Shown: in pieces, positions 43,285 to 53,951 of the stretch
Numbering within the stretch: position 1 is the stretch's first letter
How the letters are laid out: every line of letters begins with the position of its first letter
NCBI GenBank assembly: GCA_947483555.1
Contig: CANKMW010000056.1
Span: 1 to 59,652 of the forward strand
Length of the DNA: 59,652 nt
Reading direction: 5' to 3'
Origin: Myxococcales bacterium
GTDB lineage: Bacteria > Myxococcota_A > Polyangia > Haliangiales > Haliangiaceae
Notes under the pieces: generated by a model
Databases searched by the model: none
What the model saw: only the letters and a program-made list of their open reading frames with translations
What the model was told of the DNA's origin: nothing
Translations under genes and position numbers: made by a program

Positions 43285-44265
43285 TCAGTTGCGTCGCGGT
43301 GGCCAGACCGCGGTGACCGCGGTGCCGGGCTGGGCCGGTGACCAGAGCTGGGCCAGCTGCGTCAGCGTGCCGGCGCTCAGCTCGGCCTGGGTGCGGTAGC
43401 CGAGGATCTGCACCGCGAAGCCGCTGGCGATCGGCGGCACGTCGAGGATCATGAAGCGGCCGTCGAGATTGGAGACGGCGGCCTGGTTGGCGCGCACCGG
43501 CAGGCTGGTCGCGCCGGCCGAGAAGTAGAAGCTGAGTGCCCCCGCGACCTGATCGAGCTGCGAGCGGGTTCGGGTCGCCAGCGCGACGGCGTTGCTCACC
43601 GCGCGGCCCTGGCAGTCGACGATGTCGCCGATCACGAGCGCGCTGTTCGGGGTCCGGGTCAGGCCGATGAAAGCGGGCAGCGAGGTCATCGTGGCGTCCG
43701 AGATCGTGACCAGATCGCGAGACGCGGTGGCAGCGGGCGGGACGTACTGATCGAGGAGGTAGGTGCCGGTGTAGCCCTGCGCGCTGGTCACGAACGTGTA
43801 GCGGGTCGACGTCGACGGCAGCATCTGCAGCGCCATGGCGTAGTCGCCGCGTGACGCGGCGCCCGACGACGAGGTCGCCATGCCGACCCCGGTCGACGTC
43901 GAGGGCGAGTAGGCCACGATCGCGGCGGCACCGACCCCGGCGCCGGACTGGAAGTCGATCACTCGACCGCCGAGCTGGATCGTCCCGGTCGACGGCTGAT
44001 CCGACGACGGCGTGTTCAGGCACGACCAGTCGGCGGCGCCCTGATCCACCCAGACGCCGTTGACGCGCGAGCTGGCCCGGGTCGGGGCGGTCGGTCGCGG
44101 GAACGACGCGCCACCGTCGCCACCATCGACGACGCCGGCGTCGATCGGCGGGACGACGTCACCGTCCACCGCGGTCCCGGCGTCCTCGTCATCGCCGTCG
44201 CCGAAGTAGAGGTTGCAACCAGCGGCGGCGACCAGCGACATCGTGGCGAGACGTGCGACCCACAT
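43285..44265 (-). CDS. Lipoprotein with carboxypeptidase-regulatory-like beta domains
   Basis: 326-residue predicted lipoprotein: signal MWVARLATMSLVAAAGC, then an Asp-rich tether (FGDGDDEDAGTAVDGDVVPP). The body is beta-rich, with TIQLGGRVIDFQSGAGVGAA and DIVDCQGRAVSNAVALATRT. Both resemble the start of carboxypeptidase-regulatory-like/SdrD-B-type folds (Gly-x-Val-x-Asp...). NLDGRFMILDVPP also fits. No enzyme motif is seen; a surface-exposed structural or binding role is likely. Confidence 0.65.
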   Translation of the reverse strand: MWVARLATMSLVAAAGCNLYFGDGDDEDAGTAVDGDVVPPIDAGVVDGGDGGASFPRPTAPTRASSRVNGVWVDQGAADWSCLNTPSSDQPSTGTIQLGGRVIDFQSGAGVGAAAIVAYSPSTSTGVGMATSSSGAASRGDYAMALQMLPSTSTRYTFVTSAQGYTGTYLLDQYVPPAATASRDLVTISDATMTSLPAFIGLTRTPNSALVIGDIVDCQGRAVSNAVALATRTRSQLDQVAGALSFYFSAGATSLPVRANQAAVSNLDGRFMILDVPPIASGFAVQILGYRTQAELSAGTLTQLAQLWSPAQPGTAVTAVWPPRRN

Positions 44266-44364
44266 GGCCGGAGTGTATCGCCGCAGCGGCGGCGGCGCCG
44301 ACTCTTTCGCCCGGACCCGCGAGCGAGATCACAGTCGACCACCCGGCGCCGTTGGTCGGCCGTA

Positions 44365-44982
44365 TTACCCGCGGTCGGTCAGATCGGACAGGCCAAGCTC
44401 GACGAGCAGCAGCGTGCCGTGGCCGGCCGCGGTCCGCAGCTCGGCGGTGCCGCCGCGCGCCTCGGCCATGGCGCGGATCGCGTCCATGCCGACCCCGCGA
44501 CCCGAGACCGACGTCAAGGCGCTGGCGGTCGAGAAGCCGGGCTCGAACACCAGCTCGAGCAGCGCGGACGGCGTGATGTCGGGATCGGTGATGAGACCGC
44601 GCTCGAGGGCGCGCTGACGGACCCGGTCGAGGTCGACGCCGCCGCCGTCATCGGAGACCTCGATCAGGACGCGATGCTGGTCGACGTCGAGCTGGACGGC
44701 GATGCGTCCGACCGGTGGTTTTTCGGCCGCCGCCCGGTCGGCGGCTGACTCGATGCCGTGATCGATCGCGTTGCGGATGGCGTGCACCAGCACCTCGGCC
44801 AGCGCCTGGCGGGCCTGGTCGGGCAGGCGGAAGCCGTGAAAGTCACTCACGATCATGACCTGCTTGCCGGTCTCGGCGGCGGTCGTGGTCGCGACGGCCT
44901 CGATCCGGGCCGCGACGTCGTCGAGCGGCGCCCAGGTCACGGCGGCCACCGCCGACGACAGCTGCTCGAGCTCGACGCGCAT
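44365..44982 (-). CDS. Stand-alone CheA-type histidine kinase ATPase domain
   Basis: 205-residue protein from ATG 44982. It has the CheA catalytic boxes: VLVHAIRNAIDHGIES (N box), EVSDDGGGVDLDRVRQRALE (G1), LLELVFEPGFSTASALTSVS (F box) and GRGVGMDAI (G2), then GGTAELRTAAGHGTLLLVEL. HPt, dimerisation and CheW-like domains are absent. The 100 bp upstream stay coding-like in this frame (RNLDRALAALTRGLAEANGL) without a start, while GTG 45098 overlaps the previous stop in another frame. A frameshift near the 5' end, real or an assembly error, is possible. Confidence 0.7.
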   Translation of the reverse strand: MRVELEQLSSAVAAVTWAPLDDVAARIEAVATTTAAETGKQVMIVSDFHGFRLPDQARQALAEVLVHAIRNAIDHGIESAADRAAAEKPPVGRIAVQLDVDQHRVLIEVSDDGGGVDLDRVRQRALERGLITDPDITPSALLELVFEPGFSTASALTSVSGRGVGMDAIRAMAEARGGTAELRTAAGHGTLLLVELGLSDLTDRG

Positions 44983-45094
44983 GGTCTCGAGGCCGTTGGC
45001 CTCGGCCAGGCCGCGGGTGAGCGCCGCCAGCGCCCGGTCGAGGTTGCGCGACGCGTCGGGTGGAATCGTCGGTCGGTGCCGCCGTCGGCGTCGC

Positions 45095-45895
45095 TCACTG
45101 GCAGCGCGGCAGTCCGCCGGGCAGCTCGAGCTGGAACTTGGGCGCGTCGAGCGGCAGGTCGAGCTTGCGCTCCTTCCACTCCACCACCAGGTCGGCCTTC
45201 TCGCCGGGCGACCGGAAGCGCGACTTGCCGGGCACCCGACGAGCGAGCTGGCTCTCGTCCTTCACGGTCGTGAAGTCGGTGTTGTCGATGCGCCACTCCT
45301 GGGTGCCGTCCGCGGTCTTGACCTCGCTCGACACGATGTCGGCGTGGCCATCGCGGGCGTCGAGCACGATGACCTGGGTGCGGCGGTCGTCGCCGGTCAG
45401 CTCGAGCACCTCCTTGCCGGCCTTGGCGTCCCAGCGCAGCGTGCCGGTGGCGCCCGGCACCACCGGCGACGCGCCAACGGCGAGCTGGACGAAGTCGTCG
45501 GGGGCGAGCGCGATCTTGAACAGCGCCGCGATCGTGTCCTTGCTGCACGGCCCGGTGAGCTGACAGTTCTTGTTCTTGTCGATGAAGGCGTAGTCGGTGC
45601 CGTCACAGGCCAGGTCGGCGATGACGTCGTTGCCGGCCGGCGACAGGGCGTTGATGCGGACCTGAGATCCGGTGGTGCCCATGACCAGCACGCCGCCCTT
45701 CACGCGCTGGTCGTCCATCCAGTAGTCCATCACGGTGCTGGCCGAGAAGCTGCTCACCCCGTCGCGGGTGGCGGCGATCCGCGCCAGCAATTCGGCGACG
45801 GTGGGTTCCGGGTAGGGGCGCTTGCTGGAGCCGTGAGGGCAGCCGCAGGCCAGGGCGCCGAGCACGACACTGACGAGGAGGGCGAGGCGAGGCAT
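45095..45895 (-). CDS. LolA-fold-like (DUF4292-type) lipoprotein
   Basis: 266-residue predicted lipoprotein from ATG 45895 with signal MPRLALLVSVVLGALACGC. It contains TVAELLARIAATRDGVSSFS at about residue 30, then alternating strands (GVLVMGTTGSQVRINALSPA, EVLELTGDDRRTQVIVLDA) and ends LELPGGLPRCQ. The helix plus beta-sheet order is that of LolA/LolB/DUF4292 lipid-binding proteins. The long upstream open frame lacks a signal. It sits between the oligopeptidase and the CheA-like gene, 17 bp and -4 bp away respectively. Confidence 0.65.
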   Translation of the reverse strand: MPRLALLVSVVLGALACGCPHGSSKRPYPEPTVAELLARIAATRDGVSSFSASTVMDYWMDDQRVKGGVLVMGTTGSQVRINALSPAGNDVIADLACDGTDYAFIDKNKNCQLTGPCSKDTIAALFKIALAPDDFVQLAVGASPVVPGATGTLRWDAKAGKEVLELTGDDRRTQVIVLDARDGHADIVSSEVKTADGTQEWRIDNTDFTTVKDESQLARRVPGKSRFRSPGEKADLVVEWKERKLDLPLDAPKFQLELPGGLPRCQ

Positions 45896-45912
45896 GCCTC
45901 GGTGATAGCACC

Positions 45913-48096
<2,184 letters not shown>

Positions 48097-48150
48097 GGGC
48101 GCGTACCGTAGCATCGCCGCGGGCGAATCGCCCTTGGCGGTCGCGCGGGT

Positions 48151-48184
<34 letters not shown>

Positions 48185-49321
48185 TCAGACGCGGCGCAGG
48201 AGCAGGCTGCCCAGCGAGTAACCAGCCCCGAACGACGCCATGATGCCGTAGGCGCCGGTCGGCAGGTCGTCGTTGAACTTCGAGAACGCGATCACCGACC
48301 CGGCCGACGCGGTGTTGGCGTACTCCTCGAGGATCAGCGGCGCCTCGAGCGCGGTCGGCTCGCGGCCGAGCAGGCGCTGGGCGATCAGGTCGTTCATGTT
48401 CTTGTTGGCCTGGTGCAACCAGAAGCGCGCGACCTCGGTCGGTGCCACGCCGGCCGCGGCCAGGTGCTCGCCGATGAACTTGGCGGCCATCGGGACGACG
48501 TCCTTGAAGACCCGACGCCCCTGCTGATAGAAGAGCTTGTCGGCGTCGAACTGGTGGGCCGGATCGCAGCGATTGAGGTAGCCGCCGTTGTTGCGGATGT
48601 TCGACGAGAACCTGGCCATCGCGCGGGTCGACAGCACCTCGTAGCTGCCGGGGCGCGCGTCGGCCAGCGGCTCGACCACCACCGCCACCGCGGCGTCGCC
48701 GAAGATGAAGTGACTGTCGCGGTCGCGCCAGTTGACGAACGCGGTGGTCAGCTCGGGGGTGACGGCGAGCGCGCACCGGGCCTTGCCGAGCTGGACCGCC
48801 TCGGTCGCCAGGGTGATGGCCATGGTCGCCGACGAGCACCCCAGCGCCAGGTCGAACGCCGAGCCGGTGCCGCCGAGCGCGTCGAGCACCTCGATCGCCA
48901 GGGCGGGGTACAGGCGCTGCAGGTTGGAGGTCCCGAGCACGACCAGATCGACGTCCTTGCCGTCGCGGTTGGCCTGGGTCAACGCGCGGCGCGCGGCGTT
49001 CACCGCCCACTCGGGTTGCAGCGCGAGCTGGTTGTCGGCGCGATCCGGAATGTTGGGCGTCAGGCGCTCGGGATCGAGCGGGCCGGACTTGTCGGCGGCG
49101 TAGCGCTGCTTGATCCCCGACGCCTTCTCGATGAACTCGGGGGTCGACTCGCGGAGCGCGGCGCGCGTGCCGGCCGCGATCTCCGCCGCGTGGGCGTCGT
49201 TCTCGCTCCGGACCCACACGTTGAACGCAACACACAGCTCGTGGTTCGAGATCGCGGTCTCTGGATGCCACACGCCCGAGCCCGTGATGGCCGTGCCCGT
49301 CGTCGAGCCTGGCTTGCTCAT
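48185..49321 (-). CDS. Beta-ketoacyl-ACP synthase III-like enzyme
   Basis: 378-residue thiolase-fold condensing enzyme, longer than FabH (about 320). Catalytic Cys is in LALGCSSAT (about residue 162), His in FWLHQANKN and Asn in EEYANTASAGS. The N-terminal insert SNHELCVAFNVWVRSENDAH and FIEKASGIKQRY match the longer KAS III subgroup found in Pseudomonas and other proteobacteria. It may start fatty acid synthesis or a specialised acyl chain. ATG 49321 is used; no fab gene is adjacent. Confidence 0.88.
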   Translation of the reverse strand: MSKPGSTTGTAITGSGVWHPETAISNHELCVAFNVWVRSENDAHAAEIAAGTRAALRESTPEFIEKASGIKQRYAADKSGPLDPERLTPNIPDRADNQLALQPEWAVNAARRALTQANRDGKDVDLVVLGTSNLQRLYPALAIEVLDALGGTGSAFDLALGCSSATMAITLATEAVQLGKARCALAVTPELTTAFVNWRDRDSHFIFGDAAVAVVVEPLADARPGSYEVLSTRAMARFSSNIRNNGGYLNRCDPAHQFDADKLFYQQGRRVFKDVVPMAAKFIGEHLAAAGVAPTEVARFWLHQANKNMNDLIAQRLLGREPTALEAPLILEEYANTASAGSVIAFSKFNDDLPTGAYGIMASFGAGYSLGSLLLRRV

Positions 49322-49412
49322 GCGCGGCAGGATACGCAGGCATCGATCGGCGTCAACCGTCGCGGCGCTGCGAAGGCGTGGTCGGACCAACTCGAAGCGG
49401 CGCCCCGATCGC

Positions 49413-50141
49413 TCACGGCCGGCTCAGCTCGGCCAGCGCAGCGCGCAGGAACGTCGATCTGGGATCCGCCGCGATGGCCATCTTGATGTGGAGCAGCGCG
49501 ACGGCACGATCGCCAGTGTGCTGCGCGCCCTCGGCCCGGCGGTAGTAGGCGAGCGCGCGCGCGTTCATCGCGTGGGCGGGGTCGATCTCGCCGGGGACCT
49601 GGCGCGGCGTCGGCGCCGGTGGGGGTGCGGGCACGGGCACGGGCGCCGGCGGGCTCGGCGGTGGGGCGGTCGTGGGCGCCGGCCGGGTCGGCGGCGGCGG
49701 CGCGAAGCGCTCGATGCGGGCCGTCGTGGCCGTGGCCGGCGTGCCGGGGCGATGCGACGAGATCTCCGATCGCATCGGCGGCAGGGTCGCGCCGAGCCGG
49801 CGCGCGAGGGGCGCCTGACCGTGCAACGGCGGTGGCGTGGTCGCGGCCCGCGGCCCGCGCAGCTCGCGCAGGTAGGCGGCGCACCGCTCGGGCTCCTTGA
49901 GATCGGCGTAGGCTGCGGTGACGCGCGAATACATCCGGACCAGCCGGTCCATCACCTCGGGCTCGATGCGGCCCACGAACAGGTCGGGGTGACGGGTGCG
50001 AGCGATCGTGTGGTAGGCGTCCTGGATCGCGGTGGCGGAGGCGATGGGCGGGATCTCGAGCCAGTCGAACTTGCCGCGCCGATCGGCGTATGCCTCGACC
50101 TCGCTCTGCCACGCTACCAGTTCAGTCACGCTCCAGGTCAC
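49413..50141 (-). CDS. J-domain protein with Pro-rich linker
   Basis: 242-residue protein from GTG 50141. Residues about 25-100 form a J-like domain: FDWLEIPPIASATAIQDAYH, then TIARTRHPDLFVG with the HPD motif and a DnaJ-like end (AYADLKEPERCAAYL). A linker of Pro/Thr/Ala follows (about 105-190). The C-terminus has TPR-like helices (ARALAYYRRAEGAQHTGDRA, LLHIKMAIAADPRS). No zinc fingers or DnaJ C-domain. It is 76 bp downstream of a short Hsp70 gene, so it is probably its dedicated co-chaperone. Confidence 0.75.
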   Translation of the reverse strand: MTWSVTELVAWQSEVEAYADRRGKFDWLEIPPIASATAIQDAYHTIARTRHPDLFVGRIEPEVMDRLVRMYSRVTAAYADLKEPERCAAYLRELRGPRAATTPPPLHGQAPLARRLGATLPPMRSEISSHRPGTPATATTARIERFAPPPPTRPAPTTAPPPSPPAPVPVPAPPPAPTPRQVPGEIDPAHAMNARALAYYRRAEGAQHTGDRAVALLHIKMAIAADPRSTFLRAALAELSRP

Positions 50142-50217
50142 GACACCCCCAAGCCCGAGTCCTCGTTGATCATCGCCATGTTCGGCCGCGGCACGCAAGC
50201 CTTGACGCGTGGCCGAG

Positions 50218-51831
50218 TCAGGCTGCCACCGGCGCGCCCAGCACCTCGAGGGCGGTCTCCTGTTCGATGCCGGTGTCGGCGTCGCGGGCGCGGACGTGCA
50301 GGATGCCGTCCTGATCGACGCGAAACGTCACGTCGATCCGCACGTCGCCGCGGCGGCGCGGCGGCAGCCCTTCGAGCACCAGCCGGCCGAGCAGCTCGTT
50401 TTCCTCGAACCGTTTCGACTCGCCGCGGCAGCAGTCGATCACGACCTGGGTCTGGTGGTCGCGGGCGGTGGTGAACGTGCGCGTGCGTTCGATCGGTGTC
50501 GGCAGGTTGCGCTCGAGGATCTCTTCGCTGAAGCCGCCGGCGGTGGCGATCCGCAGGCCGGCCGGCGTGACGTCGAGCAGGATCGGCCGGGCCGGGGCCA
50601 CCGCCGACGCCCACGGCACATCGCCGTGGGCGAGCGGTGACATGGCGTGGGTCGGGACCGCGTCGCGGGTCGCCATGCCGCGGCCGTGAAACAGGCTACC
50701 GGCCAGGCTGCCGGCCTGGATCGCGGCGCCCTGGGCAACCACCTCGTCCGGGTTGATGCGCAGCGCGGGCTCGCGTCCGAACAGCTCGGCGAGCCGCTGG
50801 CGGACCAGCGGGACCCGGGTGGTGCCGCCGACGCACACCACCTCGCTGATGTCGCGCGGATCGAGGCGGGCCGCGGTGAGCGCTCGGCGGGTCAACTCGA
50901 TCGAGCGATCGACGAAGCCGCGCACCATGCCCTCGAGCTGGGCCCGGGTCAGGCGGAAGGGCAGCTTGACTTCCTGCCCGCCCCGCATGAGGCCATCGAT
51001 GACGCCCTCGGCGGACGACGCCGCCGACAAGTGCATCTTGATCTCCTCGGCGGCGAGCACGAGGCGCGTCATCAGCTGGTTGTCGGCCCGCGGATCGACG
51101 TGCTGGTGGCGGTTCATCTCGGCGGCCAGGAACTCGGCGATGGCGCGATCGATGTCGTCGCCGCCGAGGAAGAAGTCGCCGTCGGTGGCCAGGACCTCGA
51201 ACACCTCGTCCTTGATCACGAGCAACGACACGTCGAAGGTGCCGCCGCCGAAATCGAACACGCACACCACCTCCTGCTTGCGCTGTCCGAACCCGTAGGC
51301 CAGCGCCGCCGCGGTGGGTTCGTTGATCAGGCGCAGGACGTCGAGGCCGGCGAGGCGTCCGGCTTCCTTGGTGGCCTGGCGCTGGGCGTCGGAGAAGTTG
51401 GCGGGCACGGTGATCACCGCCTGGGTCACCCGATCGCCGAGCTGGCGTTCGGCGCACCGCTTGAGGTGGCCGAGGACCTGGGCCGACACCTCCGGCACGG
51501 TGAGCCGACGATCGCGCATGACGATGATCGGCTGCTGGTTGGGACCCTCGTCGACGCGGAACGGCAGGCCGGTCAGCGCCAGCTGCACCAGCGGCGACTT
51601 GATGTTCTGACCGATGAGCCGCTTGGCCGAGTACACGGTGGTGTCGGGCTCGGTGGCGCGGCGCGCCTTGGCCTCGGTGCCGACCACGACGCCGCCGGTG
51701 GGTGGAAACGCCACCACCGACGGGTGGACCCGCTCGCCCAGCGGGCCAAGCGCGAACTCGACCCCGGTCGGAGTCGCGACCGCGACGACCGAGTTGGTCG
51801 TGCCCAGGTCGATGCCTACGGCGAAGGGCAT
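50218..51831 (-). CDS. Short Hsp70 (DnaK-like) chaperone
   Basis: 537-residue Hsp70 from ATG 51831. The nucleotide-binding domain has VGIDLGTTNSVVAV, NEPTAAALAYGFG, VFDFGGGTFDVSLL, FFLGGDDIDRAI and VCVGGTTRVPLVR. The substrate-binding beta domain is present (ILLDVTPAGLRIATAGGFSE, FRVDQDGILHVRARD). The protein stops after EQETALEVLGAP, where DnaK (about 640) continues with the helical lid. It therefore lacks most of the lid, as in HscA-unlike short Hsp70s of Myxococcota. It is likely a specialised chaperone with the J protein, not the housekeeping DnaK. Confidence 0.9.
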   Translation of the reverse strand: MPFAVGIDLGTTNSVVAVATPTGVEFALGPLGERVHPSVVAFPPTGGVVVGTEAKARRATEPDTTVYSAKRLIGQNIKSPLVQLALTGLPFRVDEGPNQQPIIVMRDRRLTVPEVSAQVLGHLKRCAERQLGDRVTQAVITVPANFSDAQRQATKEAGRLAGLDVLRLINEPTAAALAYGFGQRKQEVVCVFDFGGGTFDVSLLVIKDEVFEVLATDGDFFLGGDDIDRAIAEFLAAEMNRHQHVDPRADNQLMTRLVLAAEEIKMHLSAASSAEGVIDGLMRGGQEVKLPFRLTRAQLEGMVRGFVDRSIELTRRALTAARLDPRDISEVVCVGGTTRVPLVRQRLAELFGREPALRINPDEVVAQGAAIQAGSLAGSLFHGRGMATRDAVPTHAMSPLAHGDVPWASAVAPARPILLDVTPAGLRIATAGGFSEEILERNLPTPIERTRTFTTARDHQTQVVIDCCRGESKRFEENELLGRLVLEGLPPRRRGDVRIDVTFRVDQDGILHVRARDADTGIEQETALEVLGAPVAA

Positions 51832-51922
51832 CCGGGTGCCAGGTTCATGACCGGAGCATATACGTCGCCGCCGCTGGCGACGAGGCGTGACAGCCGGGGC
51901 ATCTGCCGCCAGACTTGCGGCC

Positions 51923-53026
51923 GTGGTTGTCGCCGTCGATGCGCTGTTCGAACCGCTCACGTTCCCCTGCGGCGCGACCGCGCCCAACCGGGTCTGGCTG
52001 GCAGCGCTGACCAACGGGCAGAGCAACGACGACGGCACGCTCGGCGACGACGAGCTGCGCTGGCTGACGCGGCGCGCCGAGGGCGGCTTTGGCGTCATCA
52101 CGACCTGTGCGGCGTTCGTCGGCGCCGATGGCAAGGGCTGGCCCGGAGAGCTCGGCGTCGATGACGATCGTGGCCTGCCCGGTCTGCGCCGGCTGGCCAG
52201 CGAGCTGCGGGCGCGCGACGCGCTCGGGTTGGTGCAGATCTTCCATGGCGGCGTCCGGGCGCCGCGCGCCGAGACCGGTGGCCAACCGTGGAGCGCGTCG
52301 ACCTGGAGCGAAGGCGCCGCCGACTTCGAGCCGCCTCGTCCCGCCACCGAGGAAGATCTGGCGCGAGTCATCGGCCAGTTCGCCGCCGCGGCTCGGCGGG
52401 TCACCGACGCCGGCCTCGCCGGCGTGGAGATCCACGGCGCGCACGGATACCTGCCGTCGCAGTTTCTGTCGCGGGTCTTCAACCAGCGCGACGATCGCTG
52501 GGGCGGCCCGCTCGCGCACCGCGCCCGCCTGCTGCGCGAGATCGTGCGCGCGGTCCGCGCCGCGGTGCCGCGCGGCGCGGTGGTCGGGGTCAGGCTGTCA
52601 CCCGAGGACTTCGGCTACGCCCGCGGCCTCGATCTCGACGAGACGGTCGAGGTCGCGCGCTGGCTGTGCGACGACGGCGTCGACTTCGTGCACCTGTCGC
52701 TGTGGCGGGTCGAGCGCCCCACGGTCAAGCGCCCCGACGAGCACGCGCTCTCGATCTTCCGGGCCGCGTTGCCGGCCGCGGTCCCGATCGTGGCCGCCGG
52801 CGCGATCTGGACCCCGGCCGACGCGCTCGCCACGCTCGCCCGGGGCGCCGCCGCGGTCGCGCTCGGGCGCGCCGCGATCGTCAACGCCGACTGGGCCCGG
52901 CTGGCCCGGCAGCCGGGCTGGGAGCCGCGCCGGCCACCGGTGACGGAAGCCGAGCTGGCCGCGATCGCGGTGTCGCCACGCTTCGTCGGCTATCTGCGCA
53001 AGTTCAAGAACCTGGTCGCGGACTGA
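51923..53026 (+). CDS. NADH:flavin oxidoreductase (old yellow enzyme family)
   Basis: 367-residue FMN-dependent TIM-barrel enzyme from GTG 51923. Family features: LFEPLTFPCGATAPNRVWLA at the start, LVQIFHGGVRAP, GVEIHGAHGYLPSQFLSRVF and NQRDDRWGG. The FMN-phosphate region is VPIVAAGAIWTPADALATLA and AVALGRAAIVNADW. It reduces activated C=C bonds or acts on related substrates. No FeS/flavodoxin C-terminal domain is present. The 3' end overlaps the pyrophosphatase gene by 23 bp (convergent). Confidence 0.9.
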   Translation: MVVAVDALFEPLTFPCGATAPNRVWLAALTNGQSNDDGTLGDDELRWLTRRAEGGFGVITTCAAFVGADGKGWPGELGVDDDRGLPGLRRLASELRARDALGLVQIFHGGVRAPRAETGGQPWSASTWSEGAADFEPPRPATEEDLARVIGQFAAAARRVTDAGLAGVEIHGAHGYLPSQFLSRVFNQRDDRWGGPLAHRARLLREIVRAVRAAVPRGAVVGVRLSPEDFGYARGLDLDETVEVARWLCDDGVDFVHLSLWRVERPTVKRPDEHALSIFRAALPAAVPIVAAGAIWTPADALATLARGAAAVALGRAAIVNADWARLARQPGWEPRRPPVTEAELAAIAVSPRFVGYLRKFKNLVAD

Positions 53027-53537
53027 CGTAGGCGGCGCGGGCGGCGCGCATCGTGGCCAGGGCGGTGGTGCGGTCGTACGGTCGATCGACGACCGACTCC
53101 TTGCCCTCGAGCAGCTTGTAGTCGCGGAAGAAGCGGTCGAGCTCGAGCATGAGATGGGGCGGCAGCTCGTCGAGCTCGGCGTAGTGCGCGTAGGCCGGGT
53201 CATCGATGCACACCGCGACGATCTTGTCGTCCTCGCCCTTGTCGTCACGCATCTTGAGGCCGCCCAGCGCCCGGGCGCGGACGATGGTGAGCGGCTCGAC
53301 CGGCTCCTGCATCAAGACCAGGATGTCGAGCGGGTCGCCGTCATCGGCGAGCGTGCGGGGGATGAACCCGTAGTTGGCGGGGTAGTGCACCGAGGAGTAC
53401 AGCACGCGGTCGAGCACCAGGAGCCCGGTGGCCTTGTCGATCTCGTACTTGAGCTTCGACCCGCGTGGGATCTCGATCACCGCCGGCACGAACGGTTCGA
53501 GGTCATCGGGCAGCGCAACGTCGTGGAGGGCGTGCAT
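53004..53537 (-). CDS. ppa: Inorganic pyrophosphatase (family I)
   Basis: 177-residue soluble family I pyrophosphatase that hydrolyses PPi to phosphate. EIPRGSKLKYEIDKATG, HYPANYGFIPRTLADDGDPL, DILVLMQEPV and KMRDDKGEDDKIVAV carry the metal and phosphate ligands. HYAELDELPPH and FFRDYKLLEGK follow. Length and motifs are normal. ATG 53537 is the clear start. Confidence 0.95.
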   Translation of the reverse strand: MHALHDVALPDDLEPFVPAVIEIPRGSKLKYEIDKATGLLVLDRVLYSSVHYPANYGFIPRTLADDGDPLDILVLMQEPVEPLTIVRARALGGLKMRDDKGEDDKIVAVCIDDPAYAHYAELDELPPHLMLELDRFFRDYKLLEGKESVVDRPYDRTTALATMRAARAAYVSPRPGS

Positions 53538-53574
53538 GCCCGCAGTCTACTCGGCCCGCGGCTCGGCCGGCGGC

Positions 53575-53934
53575 TCAGTTCTTCGAGACGGTGAAGCCGG
53601 TGATGCATCGGAACGACTTGCCCTTGAGCTCGGTGACCGAGTACTCGAACGAGATGGCGTAGTCGCTGCGGAAGGCGGCGAACACGATCTGGACGCTGGC
53701 CGGCGACAGATCCTTGCCCCCACACTGCGCGCCGCCCCACCGATAGTTGGTGGTCGCCTTGTCGACATCGAGCCAGACCGCGCCATGGAACAGGCGGAAG
53801 TTCTTGTCGCCCGGCTCGAGGATCATGAGCTGGGCGATCGACGTCACGGCGGTGGTCTCGGCGGCGGCCGGCGCGGCGCGGCCAGCGAGCGCGGCGAACG
53901 CGAGGGCGGCGGGAACGAACGAAGCGATTCGCAT
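53575..53934 (-). CDS. Small exported protein
   Basis: 119-residue protein with signal MRIASFVPAALAFAALAGRA and cleavage near APAAAE. The mature part is beta-rich with two Cys (AQCGGK, FRCITG) and ends VSKN. No family is recognised. It lies 17 bp downstream of the first MYXO-CTERM gene and may be part of its operon. Confidence 0.55.
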   Translation of the reverse strand: MRIASFVPAALAFAALAGRAAPAAAETTAVTSIAQLMILEPGDKNFRLFHGAVWLDVDKATTNYRWGGAQCGGKDLSPASVQIVFAAFRSDYAISFEYSVTELKGKSFRCITGFTVSKN

Positions 53935-53951
53935 CGCGACATCCTGCCAGA

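Noticed and set aside
53154..53594. Plus-strand frame opposite ppa
   Set aside because: No motif, and ppa explains the conservation and codon bias.
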